This document shows positions 34,621 through 47,187 of a DNA stretch of 64,000 bases, piece by piece. Source of the DNA: Cryptomeria japonica (Eukaryota; Streptophyta; Pinopsida; Cupressales; Cupressaceae); contig NC_081406.1 of NCBI RefSeq assembly GCF_030272615.1, positions 463,788,072 to 463,852,071 on the forward strand. Direction: 5' to 3'. The notes under the pieces are model-generated. The model saw nothing but the letters and a program-made list of their open reading frames with translations. It had not been told where the DNA came from and ran no database searches. Position 1 is the first letter of the stretch. Each line of letters opens with the position of its first letter. The position numbers were made by a program, and so were the translations under genes.

Positions 34621-36277
34621 GCATCCTTCATTGATCTTTGCAATCACCCACTTATCATATCAATCCATCCAATTTATTGTGCATTGGAGAGAAACCATAT
34701 TCAATCAAATGAGCATATCCAATCAAGTGGAGCACTTGGGTGTATTTCCACTTCATCATTTGCTCAATCTGAAGGAGAAGGTAATGGCAAGGTATAATGG
34801 TTTTGATTATATGTTTTGAATACTCCATTTGATTTACTAACCATTGTATACATTTATTTGGCTTTTCACCCTCTTTAGGATTGTGTGCATAGTTCTTTTG
34901 TTTATAATGAGTCCGATGTACCAAGGGTTTTAGCTCATGGAGACAATTGAGAGGTGGACCTTATTGTGGGACTTATTATTGAAATAACATGAGATGATGG
35001 ATTGTGTAGCATTAGTATGTGTATTTTTCCCTAATTCCTAAGTGCTTGTGAGCGCTTGGGATAAGTTGGAGGAATGGGACCATCCATGGATTGTCAATGT
35101 TAGCGGACTCCTCATCTACATGAGAGGATCTCCTAAACTTTGTTTGAGTTGTTGGAGATATGCTTGATACTTTTCCATTGATCTCCTTATCATCTATCCC
35201 TAATAGATATTGATTAGAGACCCTATTGTGACATCATGATTGAGTATCATTCTTATCATGGATAGTGCATTTCTTACTCATATGCTATGTTGTGGTGTAT
35301 ATTCTCTATGTACGGTGTAAATGATTAGCCTTTTGTCTATTGTTGACTTGCTTGAGTGTTTGGTCCTTGTGACTATCTCCATGAGCTCAAGGGGTGGACC
35401 TAAGGTTACCACATGGTCAGGTGGTATTTCACATCACCATTGGGGACTAATGGACATGTTCGTGAGAACCTTGAAGAGCTTCTTCACCTTTCCAATTACT
35501 TGTTCTTCCTCTTTCTGCATTTTTGGTTGTATAAGTAAATATAATTTGATTTAATCATTGTAATAATTGGAAAACCATATATTAAAAACACTTTATATGG
35601 AGGACGATTTAATGTAAACATATTGATATGATTAGAGTAGGCTCTAGTGGAACGATGTTGAAACTAACTACCACACACGATTATGTATGCTTCTCACTTG
35701 TCTCTATATTAATATGTTATCACAGGAACACTTCAATTGGTGCATTAATATGAACATAGGCTATCTAGTGTAGACTTGGAGATTGATTTAGTCATCTCCT
35801 AGTGTCATCTTGTGTTGACATCTATTTGGGTTGCATTGTAGGTAATGACGTCTTGGAACCCTTAGAGGTATCTTGTCTTAAATTAGAGTGATTTTGATAG
35901 CATAGATGGGGTTATTAAATATTTAGTCTTCCGCATTATGTAGTTGTTGATGAATTTTCATCTTATCTTGAGATGTCAGCTTAGTTTGTGTGTATGTACT
36001 CACTTAATTACTTTAAATAAACATGTATTTCTAGTGTGTTTTCTCTTGTGCTTTAGGGTTCCTTGGTGAGGCATTACATGGGGAGTATTTTTGGAAGATA
36101 ATTTTTTTGAGAATAGGACAATGGAGAAATTAATAGCAATTGGTCTTTTCCATTGATGTCAAAGAGAGAGAAATCAACAAAATGGAATATTTTTGGACAT
36201 ATGTTATCATTGATGTCAAAATGATGATTGTCTTTGAGATAGATTGTTGGAAAATTGTTATGATTTGAGTATTAAAC
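34621..36277. other. Spacer, possibly the distal part of the preceding LTR
   Basis: No ORF or domain seen on either strand. Confidence 0.4.
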
Positions 36278-36610
36278 TGTTGGCCTAGTTTGTCATTCCT
36301 TCAAAAGACTGATCAGTCAACACTCGATACAAACTATAGAGATATGGATCGCACAAGAGGTAGTTAGTGCCTTGTCATGAATCTTGAGGGGAGCGTTGAC
36401 CATTTTTCCAACAATTCCCCCCTCAACGTTACTTGAGGGGATTTGAACTCATGACCCAACACTCTGATACCATTTGTTGGCCAATTTTTCTGTTGTGTCA
36501 AAATATTGATCTCTCAATGCCCCATACAAACTATAGAGATATGGATCGTATGAGATGTCATTAGTCCCTTTTTATGAATCTCGAGGAGAGTGCTAACCAT
36601 TTTTCCAACA
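36278..36610 (-). mobile_element. TRIM (miniature LTR retrotransposon), complete
   Basis: Two 136-bp direct repeats (36278-36413 and 36475-36610) enclose 61 bp. Read on the minus strand, the interior starts AATGGTATCAGAGTGTTGG, a primer site for Met tRNA, and ends GAGGGGGGAAT, a purine tract, directly before the second repeat. The repeats start TGTTGG and end CCAACA. TTAAAC lies on both sides (36272-36277, 36611-36616), a likely target duplication although one base longer than the usual five. No coding capacity; it would depend on an autonomous element. Confidence 0.85.
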
Positions 36611-37804
36611 TTAAACATGCATGTTTCTTACTTTAGTGGCATCTAGAAGGTTGGAAAAAATATCTTACTATCATGTCATGTTAGAGCATTTTGAGTTGCA
36701 ATAGTACATTTAATTGATTCTAGGATTAGTTGAGATATGTATATAATATCATCTATGTGCATCTACTCATGTTGAAGAAAGAGTTCAAGAAGTTTAATTT
36801 GGAGTGATTGAAGTATGTTACCTAGATAGTGAGCCTAGTCTGGTAACTTGAATTTCATATTTTCTCATGCTTAGGAGTTATCTCACATGGTTTAAATGGA
36901 GAGTATGTCTTTTCATGTTTTATCATTGTGTAGATTTTCTATTGTTGTCATGAGATGAAACATAAATCTTATTTTATCATTTTTTTGTTGTGTTACTAGT
37001 TGACCTAGTTCACGTTTTGGAATGATTTTAAAGCAATTTGATTCTTGTGTTGTTGAAGATTAAGGTTGGATATTTTTGAGACTAGAGAGATCCTCAACAG
37101 TATCTGCAAGTTGTCTTCCCTTGTGTGGAATTATGTATGAGCTTTTGGGGCCAAACTTATTACACATTAGATGAAGCCAACTTACAATGATATATTGCAT
37201 GGGTGTTTTCCAAAGATTGTACATAAACAACCTTTGGGACAAGATTAAGCCACCTTGTGAAGTGTGTAGCATGTTTCTTTGTTTTGAGCAACACGTGAGA
37301 TAATTGGAACTAGCCTACTACATGTTTGGTAAAGAAATTTTTGTGTATACAACCTAAAAAATATTTAGTATGTATTAGGTCGACTTACAAATGTAATTAT
37401 AGATGTAACACATATAAATTCATTTCTAGTGTATAGTTGTAAGTGCATTTCTAAGGTGACAAGTTAATATAATGTGAAGTCAAGAATGATGTGTGTATCA
37501 TCCTGATGTATGTGTGAAGTTCAAATGCAAGTTGTGTATTGATGTTGAAGGTACTAAATTCATTTCATTCATATTCTTGAGATTGAAGTCCTAGTTTTTT
37601 AACTCTTCATCATATTTAGGCATATGAGATTGGTGTCTCTAGTGGGTTCATTCTCACAAGTACATTAGGGTATTGGCTTCTCCCATAGGTTGGTGCAGCC
37701 TATTCAATCATTGCAAGTGATTCATTATTTTGTATGGCTAGATTTGGGTAGTAGATCCAAACCACTATTCTCACAATAGCTTTTCCAATCTTCAGTTTCC
37801 ACAT
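36611..37804. other. Spacer with no recognised feature
   Basis: No gene or repeat pair seen. Confidence 0.45.
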
Positions 37805-38490
37805 TGTAGCATCATAAAATTGTACCCTTACAGTTTTGACTGTATTTTAGGCCCCTTACCTTGGTGATATCATCTCCCACACTTGATTGGGATCTATCTA
37901 TGCCTCCAAAATGGAACTGGGCCTTATTTCCACAATTTACAACTTATTTAGACCCTGTTTCAGGCCCTGAAAATGGGCATGACCATTGAGTGGCGCACCA
38001 ATCCCCTAAGGATAGGGGCATGGTACCCTTGTCCTCCCTCTTTATGTGGCCCCAAAATGGTTCCATCTGACCCTTGGACTTAAATTATGTTTTAGGAATT
38101 AAATTCCCCCCGTATGTTGTCCTTTGGTGAAGGGATAATTAAACCTCCAAGGCAAGTATAAAAGGGGATCTAGTCCTCTCATTTGCATAAGAGAAAATTG
38201 GGAAAACAAGCAGAAGGTCTCCATTATCATCATCAAGCATTCAAGTGTTCAAGCATCCATCAAGTCTTCTTCTTCATGTGTCTTATTCATTCATCCATTG
38301 GAGCAACATTACAACATTAATTTGCAAGCATGTGTGTGTTAGGGTTTTTTTATGTTATATGCCATTTCATGCAACACTTGTGATTACATTCAAGAAGCAA
38401 AGAAACTATCATCAACAAATTGTAGATCTACAAGGTATACATTTTCATTATTTGCATTTAAGAATTTGCAATTACTTTCTGTATGCGGGA
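37805..38490 (+). repeat. Probable gypsy LTR fragment, plus orientation
   Basis: Starts TGTAGCATCATAAAATTGTA and contains AGTATAAAAGGGG (38155-38167) followed by a C/T/A-rich leader with CATTCAAGTGTTCAAGCATCC, a typical plant gypsy LTR layout. End and partner not found. Confidence 0.4.
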
Positions 38491-38699
38491 AAAGAGGGTC
38501 GATAGAACTCAAAATGTGGAAAACGGAGCTCTATGGAGCCTTGCTCACATACTCACAGGACTTCTTGGTGCAAGCTATGGAGTAATGAAGTATCACTCAA
38601 CTTCCCAAGGTGGGTCCCATGGTTCTCTATCTTACACGGTCCCTCAAACCAATGTTTTTGCTCTCAGATCACTAAGCAAAATGGTTTAGGGATGGCAAA

Positions 38700-39936
38700 T
38701 GCAAGAACGAGGGATACCTTTTGTTGATTTCATATGAGATGCATCCTAAGCTATGCATGATTCTAGAAATGCAATAAACTAACTATAAGATGACAAGGTT
38801 AGTAGAAATACTATACTAGCATACTATATTAGTTAATGATTTAAGCTAATGATAATAGAAATACTCTAAAATGCATATTAGATTAATTCCTATTTTAAAG
38901 AGAGGCTAGATGATGATGAGCATAAATGGTATATGAAAGCTTGAATGTATTTGAGCATAAGTATGATACTACAAACTTGGATCCTCAAAATGGAGCGATG
39001 AGAGCTCTATTTATAGCAAAAATAGGGCAATGGATGGTTAGGATTGAAAGAGTTAATGAAGGGTTGAGTTTGAAAGTTGGGAATCCATGTTTGCAATTTG
39101 CACCAATGAAATGGTGACAAGTGTCAACATAGGGTTGGGTTGAGAGAAGGGGTTGGAGGCATTAAATGCCTGAGAAGAACTTATGGTTATCTAGAGGGTA
39201 AGGGTCAAGCCTAAGTTAAGATTACCCATTAGATTAAGAGTTAATCCAAGGATAAACTTTTGTGCAAATGATTAAGGGATAACCATAGTCAAAGCAATGA
39301 ATGCTTGATGAGACCCTTGGGTTACATGGAGGTTGAGTTAAAAGAAATTATTTAATCATGCAAGGGGGTTGAGTTAAACATTAATGGTTTGGGAGACTTT
39401 GGAAAATTAAGTGGTTGAAGACTTGAAGCCTTTAATGGTTATCAAAGACTTTAAGGGTTTGAGAAGTGACTTCCCTTTGTTTAGGGATGTGACAAAGTTT
39501 AGAAGATGGGTTAGGTTAATTTAGAATTGATTAGAAGGGTGTAGAAGAAATTAGGAAGGGGTTCTAGGAAGGCAAGTGGGAGATGTAGGAGAATGCAAGT
39601 GGGTGGAGGGATAATAGGATTTAATTGAAGTAAAGTTAATTTAATTCAATTTGGTTGCAATTGGGGAAATCAAATAAATTAGATTTATTCAATTTAGGAT
39701 AACTATTTAATTAAATTTGAATTTAATTAAAAGTGGATAGAAGGGATTTAATTGAATAAAATGATTTATTCATTAAATGGTAAAAAGAAGTCTAGTGAAT
39801 TTAATTTAAATAAATTGAGTAATTTACTTAATTTAAATAGAAGAATGTGGGTAATTTAATTAAATTTAATTTAATTCAATAGAGAAATGAACATAAAATA
39901 TTCATTTAGGAATATGGTCATTTTTATACATCTACA
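38700..39936 (-). repeat. Probable gypsy LTR, minus orientation
   Basis: On the minus strand starts TGTAGATGTATAAAAATG at 39936, preceded by a purine-rich GAAAGAAAG. Contains TATAAATAGAG (about 39005-39015). Same start type as the LTRs at 11238 and 33650. Only 20 bp of its interior remain before element D begins at 39957. The low-coordinate boundary is uncertain. Confidence 0.5.
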
Positions 39937-40834
39937 CTTTCTTTCAAGATCAATTTTGTTAGACAGTTCAAATAACCGGAAGACAACTGAGAGGGGGGAG
40001 AAAATCAGTTGTCATAGATTACCAAAATATTTAGCAATTTAAACTTTAATGCTAGAACCCAAAACACTAATACCAGAATTCTTAAGCCAAATACTGGAAT
40101 ACCAGTTAAACCAATTAATCTTAAACTGTTGGCAATTGACACTCTATTGGTTGGTTTCACTATGTTGTCATTGATGGCAACATGATTTTGTGTTTCAGCT
40201 TTATATGGTGTACCAACAGGCACTTCATAGATTGCACACCGGCACCGACACGACATAAGATTTCTTTGGTCATCGGCAATGCATACCAACATGGTATAGT
40301 AAAGGTTATCAGTATTGGAGGATGACACATCTTGGATCTGGCATTGGCAATTTGTTTTAATGTTTATACATTTATATTATCTGGCCGACATGTAATCTGA
40401 TATTGTATATATCTTTGTAAGCCGACATAAGGCATACATGTTGTATAGGGTATATAGGTCAGTTTGATAGATCATTTTGTGTGTGACTTAGAATGGATAT
40501 GAAAATGTAATATGATGTGAAATCATTCAGAGATATTATGTATTTTAGGAAATTATTGTAAGGGTTATTCTGGTAAAGGGGTTTAGGGTTTCAACTGGAA
40601 TAGACAGAGCTTAAACCAAAACTAGATTCTGGCATAGAAGATGCTATCTTAGTAGTTCACACTTCTCTAGATTGTTGTCTGGAATTATATGTAGTCAGTA
40701 AGGCTCCTATTGTGATTGAGCAGTGTGCTCTAGGCTGTAAGTCTTCCTGCAAGTGTAGGCTCCTCATATATTATAATATCTCTTCATATGGCCAGTGGAT
40801 TGATATTGTGGGTCACAAATCCCACCATGGTTTT

Positions 40835-41295
40835 TGTTGGTGTAAATAATTATTCATCTTGGATATTATTAAACCTTACTTAAGTTTACTTAGGAAATGC
40901 ATTTCATAGTAGTTTGGGTATGAGACACTTGGGTGTTTGTGCCACATTGTGATAGTGGGTGTAGGATAGTTTCCACCTTTTGTGGTCTTATCTTCTTGTT
41001 ACATTCCACCTTCGGTGGGTGATCCACCTCATGTGGAATATTATATTGTTTCTCCTACCTACCCACACCTATTTCTTACCTACCCTTGTTTCTTATTGAG
41101 CCACATGTCATGTTTGTGTGCTCACATATCCATATAGCCTTTCCTATATAAGCAGGCTCATATTCATTGTATGTAATGCTTGATGATCCAATTGATCAGT
41201 ATTTCCATCTTGATAGAATACAGTTTATTTCTATCATCTATTTTGTCTCTCTATTGTATTTTTCATTGAGCCCTTGATCTTGGCAAAATCTCACA
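40835..41295 (+). repeat. 5' LTR of element T
   Basis: 461 bp, TGTTGGTGTAAATAATTATT to ATCTCACA. CCTATATAAGCAGG (41151-41164) is a good TATA box for transcription starting shortly after. Confidence 0.92.
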
Positions 41296-41308
41296 TGGTA
41301 TCAGAGCC

Positions 41309-42718
41309 TATAGGGCTTCATTGATTAGTTTTTTGGAGACATTGTGGAGGCTTCAATTTTTGGATTTGGGGATCTTTATTTTTTGGGGGCATCATACAAC
41401 GATTTGGACATCACGGTTGAGTCTGGGAGGCCATTTCCATAAATTTTGACTATAAAGTCGACTATATTTGGTGAGAAATTTTTTTTGCCTATTTTGGCTA
41501 TAGTCATACGGATTTCGAAATTTAAAAAAAAAATTATTTTTTCCTGCAAAATGTTTTTTCATTTCTGCAAGAAAAATTTGGAAAATTTTCGAAAAAAGGG
41601 TGTAAAAGATTTTTTGGAAAAAATTAAAAAAAAATCTTTTGGGGGGTCTGCAGACCCCCCCCCTCGTGATCTTCGTACCACAGGGTTTTTCTACAGCTTT
41701 GTGTCCCCACCATCTATACTACCACTGCCACCATACTGTTCATGCTCCTCCGAAGGCCGTATCTCCTCCCGGTCCCAACAGTCCCCACAGTCCTTTAGGC
41801 TTCCACTCCAGCCCCAATGACTAGCGGCTCCTGTATTGGCAACCTCACCTTCCCTGGTGGCCCTTAGTTTTGGCGCCGCTGCTTCGACCCACCCCTGGCA
41901 CTGCCTGCTGACAAACAATAGCCACCATCCGCCGACCCCTTGGCCCTGCCGCCAACAGACCTTCCGCCGGCCCTCCGACCGTCTCCACCATAGTAGTCGA
42001 GCCCCTTTGCCACTTGGACCAGACACACACCCTGCCACGTAAGCATACGGTCAACGCAGTCAATAGATTTTCCACATCATCATGTATGACCCATTCAACG
42101 CTCGCCATGACATATTTTCCGTACAGTACACGCATCAACATAGCCATGGAGGCGAAGTTTTTTTGACGATAAGATGGGCATCAAATTTAAGCCCGTGATT
42201 TGCTGACATTAGCATTATTTTGATATTTTTTAACGCCCTCTCATTGAGCTTTTCAGTTTTGCAGTTCAACTTTGGAAGGCCATATCTTGCCTATTTTTGC
42301 TCCTTTTTTGGTGCAATTTTTTTTGAAATGGGCTATAATTTTGTGCTCAGCGTAGTGGTGGAAGAATTTTCTAATTTTGATGGATGGATTTTTCAGAAAT
42401 TGAAGATCGTCATGACTGTACCTGTCTAATCCCCGATTTTGCTACATCAAAGGCTTCGTTTGGGGTCATACAACCTTTTTTTCAAGTGCCATTTTTTTAA
42501 AGGTGCATAATTTTTTGTCTACTTTCATAATCTGCCATTTGTTTGTAGTTATTTTGAGTAGAAATTGTCCTTTTAGTATTTGGTCATTTTTGGCCTATTT
42601 GGTACTTGTATTTCGCTGGATCTCAGTTTAGATCACTAGCAGTACTTGTTGAAGTCTCTTAGATCTCATTTTGAGAAGTTGTAAATTCAAATCAGAAGTC
42701 CACTTTTCCTTGTTTTGC
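41309..42718 (+). other. Long leader of element T with a GC-rich insert
   Basis: 1.4 kb without a convincing ORF between primer site and gag. 41690-42060 is markedly GC-rich (CCGCCGACCCC, CCGGCCCTCCGACC) against AT-rich surroundings and is open in more than one frame with Pro/Ser/Ala-rich output. Runs of A and T flank it (41521-41640). Confidence 0.6.
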
Positions 42719-44229
42719 ATGTGGCCCATTGTATACGCACTAAGTATAAAGTGCCAAATCACCATTTTTTTGGGGGGGCGGGGGGTTTCTTGTGTGATTG
42801 TGCCTCTCTCTATCTTGTTTTTTTTTCATTTTGGTGCTACGGGTTCTCCTAAATTTCCACTTTTAACTCCTCATAATTATGCATCATGGAAGATTAAGGC
42901 ATGGAGTAAACTAATGGAAAAAGGACTCATTCATTATGTAAATGGAACTATTACAACACCACATGATCCTAATGCTCAAATTGAATGGCTTACTAAGAAT
43001 GCTATGACACTTGGAACTCTTAGAAAGTATGTATTAGATGACCTCATTTTTCACATTGATAGGTGTACCACAATTAAAGAGGCTTGGGATATTTTTCAGA
43101 AATTATATGGTCAAGTTGATGGGATTAAGGGCTACAAGCTTGATAGTGAACTCACAACTTTGGATCCCAAGGATTTTGATACAATCCAAGATTATGTCAC
43201 AAAAGCAAACGAGCTAAGAGCAAAGCAAAGGATTATGGAATTGACAAAAAGGATGCTCAATTGGTTTATAACTTGTTGGACAAGCTTCCTTCAGAGTATG
43301 CAGCCTTTGTAACTAGCTTTCACACCCATAGGTTAGCTCAAGGTTCCTCACACACTACTCCCTCATTTGATTCATTCACAGACATGTTGATACTTGAGAA
43401 ATCTAAGTTGACTAAGATGGGGATTCTCAAATCTTCAAAGTCACAAGCTTTTCTGGCTAACAAAGGGAATCAAAGCAATCAAGGAAAAGGCAAGAATCAA
43501 AAGCAACCTAAGTCAAAACCACATCAAGATGGAGCACATTCTTCCTCTCCATAACAAGGTGATTCACCATTCTCACCTAAGAGGAAATCATATAAGGACA
43601 ATCTTTTTTGTGGATATTGCAAGATGTCAGGACATGATGAACATCATTGTTACAAGAAGGATACTGATGAGTTGAAGAATCTTATTGAGAAGAACAAAAT
43701 CAACCTACCTTCCAGAATGTCTATGTCGACTTCTTCTTCCAAGGATAAGGATAAAGGAAAGGATCATTCTTTTGGGATAGATAAAGGAAAGGGACAAGCT
43801 CTTTGTGCTACTACAAGTCATGATTCAGGGAGATGGTTTCTAGATTCAGGTTCTTCTCATCATATGGCATCTTCACAGTCTATGTTTTCTACATTTGAGC
43901 CTTGCCACATGCTGCAAATTTTTATAGGAAATCATACATACATGGATGTGATTGGGAAAGAATCTATTACCATTGGGTATAACTCCTTCAATGATGTGTT
44001 GTGTGTACCCCACTTGACAAACAATCTTATTTCCATCTATCAAATCACACATGGGGCAACTAGGAAAACTGTGGAGTTCACACCTGATTCAGTTATCATT
44101 AGAGACTTGGAGAGTGGAGCCATCATTGCGACTAGAGTGATTGATCATGCATCTCAGTTGTACTCATTTTCACATTTTGTTCCTATTGATGAGGTTGATT
44201 CTTCCCATGTTGATGATTTCAATTTTTGA
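42719..44229 (+). pseudogene. Element T gag-protease
   Basis: A copia gag of the UBN2/DUF4219 class: FPLLTPHNYASWKIKAWSKL, EAWDIFQKLYGQVDG, LDSELTTLDPKDFDTIQDYV. The frame shifts at about 43240-43260 into LLDKLPSEYAAFVTSF. A TAA at 43552-43554 is followed in frame by the knuckle CGYCKMSGHDEHHC (CX2CX4HX4C, about 43615-43656) and the aspartic protease core WFLDSGSSHHMAS (about 43835-43872) with the later LCVPHLTNNLIS. The reading ends at a TGA at 44227-44229, just after the protease. The start ATG at 42719 is the first usable one in frame but not certain. Confidence 0.82.
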
Positions 44230-44818
44230 GGAGAACATTGGGCACTTGAACTTGGGGATTCTCACATGTGACCCTGTTCTTGAGCCTTTCCTTTCATCTC
44301 CTTCTATTAATTTTACACCAACTATTGCACCTGATGATGTAGCTAGTGTGACAATTTTGTCTTCTTGTGATTCAATGCAACAAGATATTCCATGTCTTCT
44401 AGCTTCAGTTGATTGGGATGCCTACTTGACAGACATTGAAGGCTTGTTTGTAGAGTCCTACATTGCAAATTTGGGAGACATCATTCATGACATTCATCTT
44501 CTCTTTGATGAAGATGATCCTTCTTCGATTGTTGCGAGGGATCACTTTAACCCTCTTGTGCATTCTCTACATGATCAATCTTTAGAGGTTGACATGATTC
44601 TGGATACTTTTGTCTAGCAGTTGGAGGAGACATGCGATTCTTTGGATATTGTTTTACATTCTTCTCCACTAGATTTTGGAGTGCCTTTTTCAGCAGTGTG
44701 GTGCAGTTTACCACCTTTGGAGGGGGTAACTTTCAACATCGACATGGGGAAACTTGAGCAATTTTCAGATATTCTTTTCATCATGAGTATTTTTCATACA
44801 TCTTCCTTTCATGATTAG
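44230..44818 (+). pseudogene. Element T acidic ORF of unknown function
   Basis: In the frame +1 relative to protease, an open stretch (one TAG at 44615-44617) encodes an Asp/Glu/Leu-rich protein: DWDAYLTDIEGLFVESYIAN, IIHDIHLLFDEDDPSSIV, QLEETCDSLDIVLHSSPLDF. It occupies the place of integrase-RT-RNase H. I do not recognise it. It could be a degraded spacer, a captured host segment or an element-specific protein. Confidence 0.5.
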
Positions 44819-45253
44819 GGAGACTTCATGGATACACCTTTGGTTTTGTTTCTTCCTAAGGGGAGGAATGTGGTTCGATGTTTGTGGAACATTTTCTTCA
44901 TTAATCATCAAGCTTCTATCATTGGTGCAGATTCCACATTGAGGGGGGGATTCCAAGTCTCTCTTCTTCTTCTCTCATATGGGGGGGACTTTTTCCTTAC
45001 ATGGGGTTTTGTCCTTCACATACTTCTATGAGAGTTCTTTGTATGTAGTTTTGATCTCTCTTTTGGGCGAGGGTTTTTTTCCCATTGGGTTTTCTCTCTT
45101 TCCTTGCTTTGTGAGAGATTTCATTCCATTGGTTTGCATCATTTGCATTTGTACATGGGTACCTAACATGGCCTAGTAGTCGGGAGCCATCTTGTATTGC
45201 TTAGTTACATTGTAGACTTAAGTGCATTCCCCTAAGTTGCACTTAAAGGGGGG
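44819..45253 (+). promoter_or_regulatory. 3' untranslated part and polypurine tract of element T
   Basis: Several G-runs (TTGAGGGGGGATT at 44939, ATGGGGGGGACT at 44979) precede the true PPT AAAGGGGGG (45245-45253). Confidence 0.65.
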
Positions 45254-45714
45254 TGTTGGTGTAAATAATTATTTATCTTGGATATTATTACATCTTACTT
45301 AAGTTTAGTTAGGAAATTTATTTCATAGTAGTTTGGCTATGAGACACTTGGGTGTTTGTGCAACATTGGGATAGTGTGTGTAAGAGAATTTCCACCTTTT
45401 GTGGTCTTATCTTGTTGTTACATTCCACCTTCGGTTGGTGATCCACCTCATGTGGAATATTATATTGTTTCTCCTACCTACCCACTTCTATTTCCTACCT
45501 ATCCTTGTTTCTTATTCAGCCACATGTCATGTTTGTGTGCTCACATATCCATATAGCCTTGCCTATATAGGCAGGCTCATATTCATTGTATGTAATGCTT
45601 GATGATCCAATTGATCAGTATTTTCATCTTGATAGAATACAGTTTATTTCTATCATCTATTTTGTCTCTCTATTGTATTTTTCATTGAGCCCTTGATCTT
45701 GGCAAAATCTCATA
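45254..45714 (+). repeat. 3' LTR of element T
   Basis: 461 bp partner of 40835-41295, ending ATCTCATA, followed by GTTTT. Confidence 0.92.
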
Positions 45715-46330
45715 GTTTTTCCTCTTTGAGGTTTTCCATGTATAAATCTCTGTGTTATGATTCTCATTTATGTGTTTGGCTTATTGGTTTCTTTACTTCT
45801 TTCAATTTTTTTTATACTGGTATACCGGTTGGTGTATGAATGTTTTGTTAAGGCTAAAATATACTATTCTGGTATAACATTGATTCACCGCCCCCCCCCC
45901 TTCTCAGTGTTATTGGTTTCCAACATAAACAATAATCAGAGAATAAATACCATCCACATGACACCTAGATTTATACATGGAAAACTCGATAAAGGGAAAA
46001 ACCATTGTGGGAAGCCTACCCACAATCAGATTATACTTCTATAGTAAGTATGTGGATTACAATTTAGGGGCTTGCACTTGTAGAGCACTTGCAGGAATGC
46101 CAACAACCTAGAGCGCACTGCTCATCATAAAAGAAGTCTCACTGACTACATAGAAATCCATACTACAATCTGGAATAATGAATAATCTACCATGATAGTG
46201 TCTCCTATGCATGAGTAGAGTTACAATTAAGCTCAATACTAGAGGACTAAATCCTATTACATAAACCCAAGTTGATCTCCAATGATTCACCAAATCCTCT
46301 ACCTAAATTATATTACATTACTCGGACATA

Positions 46331-46688
46331 TAATCTCCTAATCCCATTCTCATATGTGATCTACAATGAGACCTTACATCATATATATACAAACCCTCAA
46401 CCATAAACAATCAGGTCGACCACTAGACAATAAACCAATTACATAATTACAAAACATGTCGGCCTTAGACCAAACAAATAATTTCCAACACATAAGACAT
46501 CCTGATAGATAATCTCCTAATCACATTCCCATATGTGATCTACAATGAGATCTTACATCATATATATACAAACCCTCGACCATAAACAATCAAGTCCGCC
46601 ACTAAACAATAAACCAATTACATAATTACAAAACATGTCGGCCTTAGACCAAACAAATAATATCCAACACATAAGACATCTTGAAAAC
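46331..46688 (-). repeat. 179-bp tandem duplication with duplicated TATA box in the LTR of D
   Basis: The unit beginning (plus strand) TAATCTCCTAATC at 46331 repeats at 46510 with few differences and includes CATATATATACAAACCCTC and ACATGTCGGCCTTAGACC. Each unit carries a TATATATA. Confidence 0.9.
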
Positions 46689-47187
46689 ACATCGAGAGGT
46701 CCAATACACATGTTACATTGCCGATCCATAATGTAGATCAACCGGGACCCAATATAGGTCCACACACTAAACAAATTAGCTCCATCCACCAAGTCTCAAA
46801 CATGATCACCATTAGCATCTTGAATCTATACTAGAAGCTGCACCAACACCACTTATGAATATCATAAAAGATCTTCATTAAAAGCTCTGCCGGTGAAACC
46901 GTCGTCGGAACAACAAATCAAGCTTCAAAGCAAACAAGATAGCATCCGATCACCAAACCAAAACCAACTGACTGAAATATGAACATGAGTATCATGAATA
47001 AGCCAATTCCATAACCAAACCATATCGGAGCATATAGAATCATGTCGGATCCAAACCAACCGGAAACTACTCAACCTACTGGGACCAAAAGGGTGTCGGT
47101 AAAGCATCCAAAACCAAAACAGCTAGTGTTGACATCAATAAAAAAACATCAATGCAACACATAATCCATTCCTCCAAATTTCCAACA

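Larger units (their letters stand above)
40835..45714 (+). mobile_element. Element T: pol-less gag-protease copia element (TR-GAG-like)
   Basis: LTRs of 461 bp each (40835-41295, 45254-45714) differ at 24 positions by hand count. Target duplication GTTTT (40830-40834, 45715-45719). Primer site TGGTATCAGAGCC at 41296-41308 directly after the LTR; PPT AAAGGGGGG at 45245-45253. The interior encodes gag, a knuckle and a protease but no integrase, RT or RNase H. An acidic ORF takes their place. The 3' LTR ends TA instead of CA. Inserted in solo LTR S. Confidence 0.9.
40127..45925 (+). mobile_element. Element S: solo copia LTR inserted in D and split by T
   Basis: Starts TGTTGGCAATTG at 40127 and ends GTTTCCAACA at 45925, flanked by a TAAAC target duplication (40122-40126, 45926-45930). 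Without T it is about 914 bp. No primer site or interior follows it, so it is a solo LTR left by LTR-LTR recombination. It keeps both shared hairpins (40808-40825 and 45876-45911). Confidence 0.88.
39957..47187 (-). repeat. 3' LTR of copia element D, split by nested elements
   Basis: On the minus strand starts TGTTGGAAATTTGG at 47187, just after a PPT (GCAAAGGGTGAGAT), and ends GTCTAACA at 39957. After removing the insertion at 40127-45925 it is about 1.43 kb. It has a 9-bp perfect hairpin with a G/C-rich loop at its end (39982-40013) and a GTGGG/CCCAC hairpin (46005-46025). It contains a 179-bp tandem duplication at 46331-46688. Confidence 0.75.

Noticed and set aside
41836-42147. ORFs on both strands in the GC-rich leader of element T as a host gene exon
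   Set aside because: Open in several frames because few stop codons occur in GC-rich DNA; no recognisable domain.
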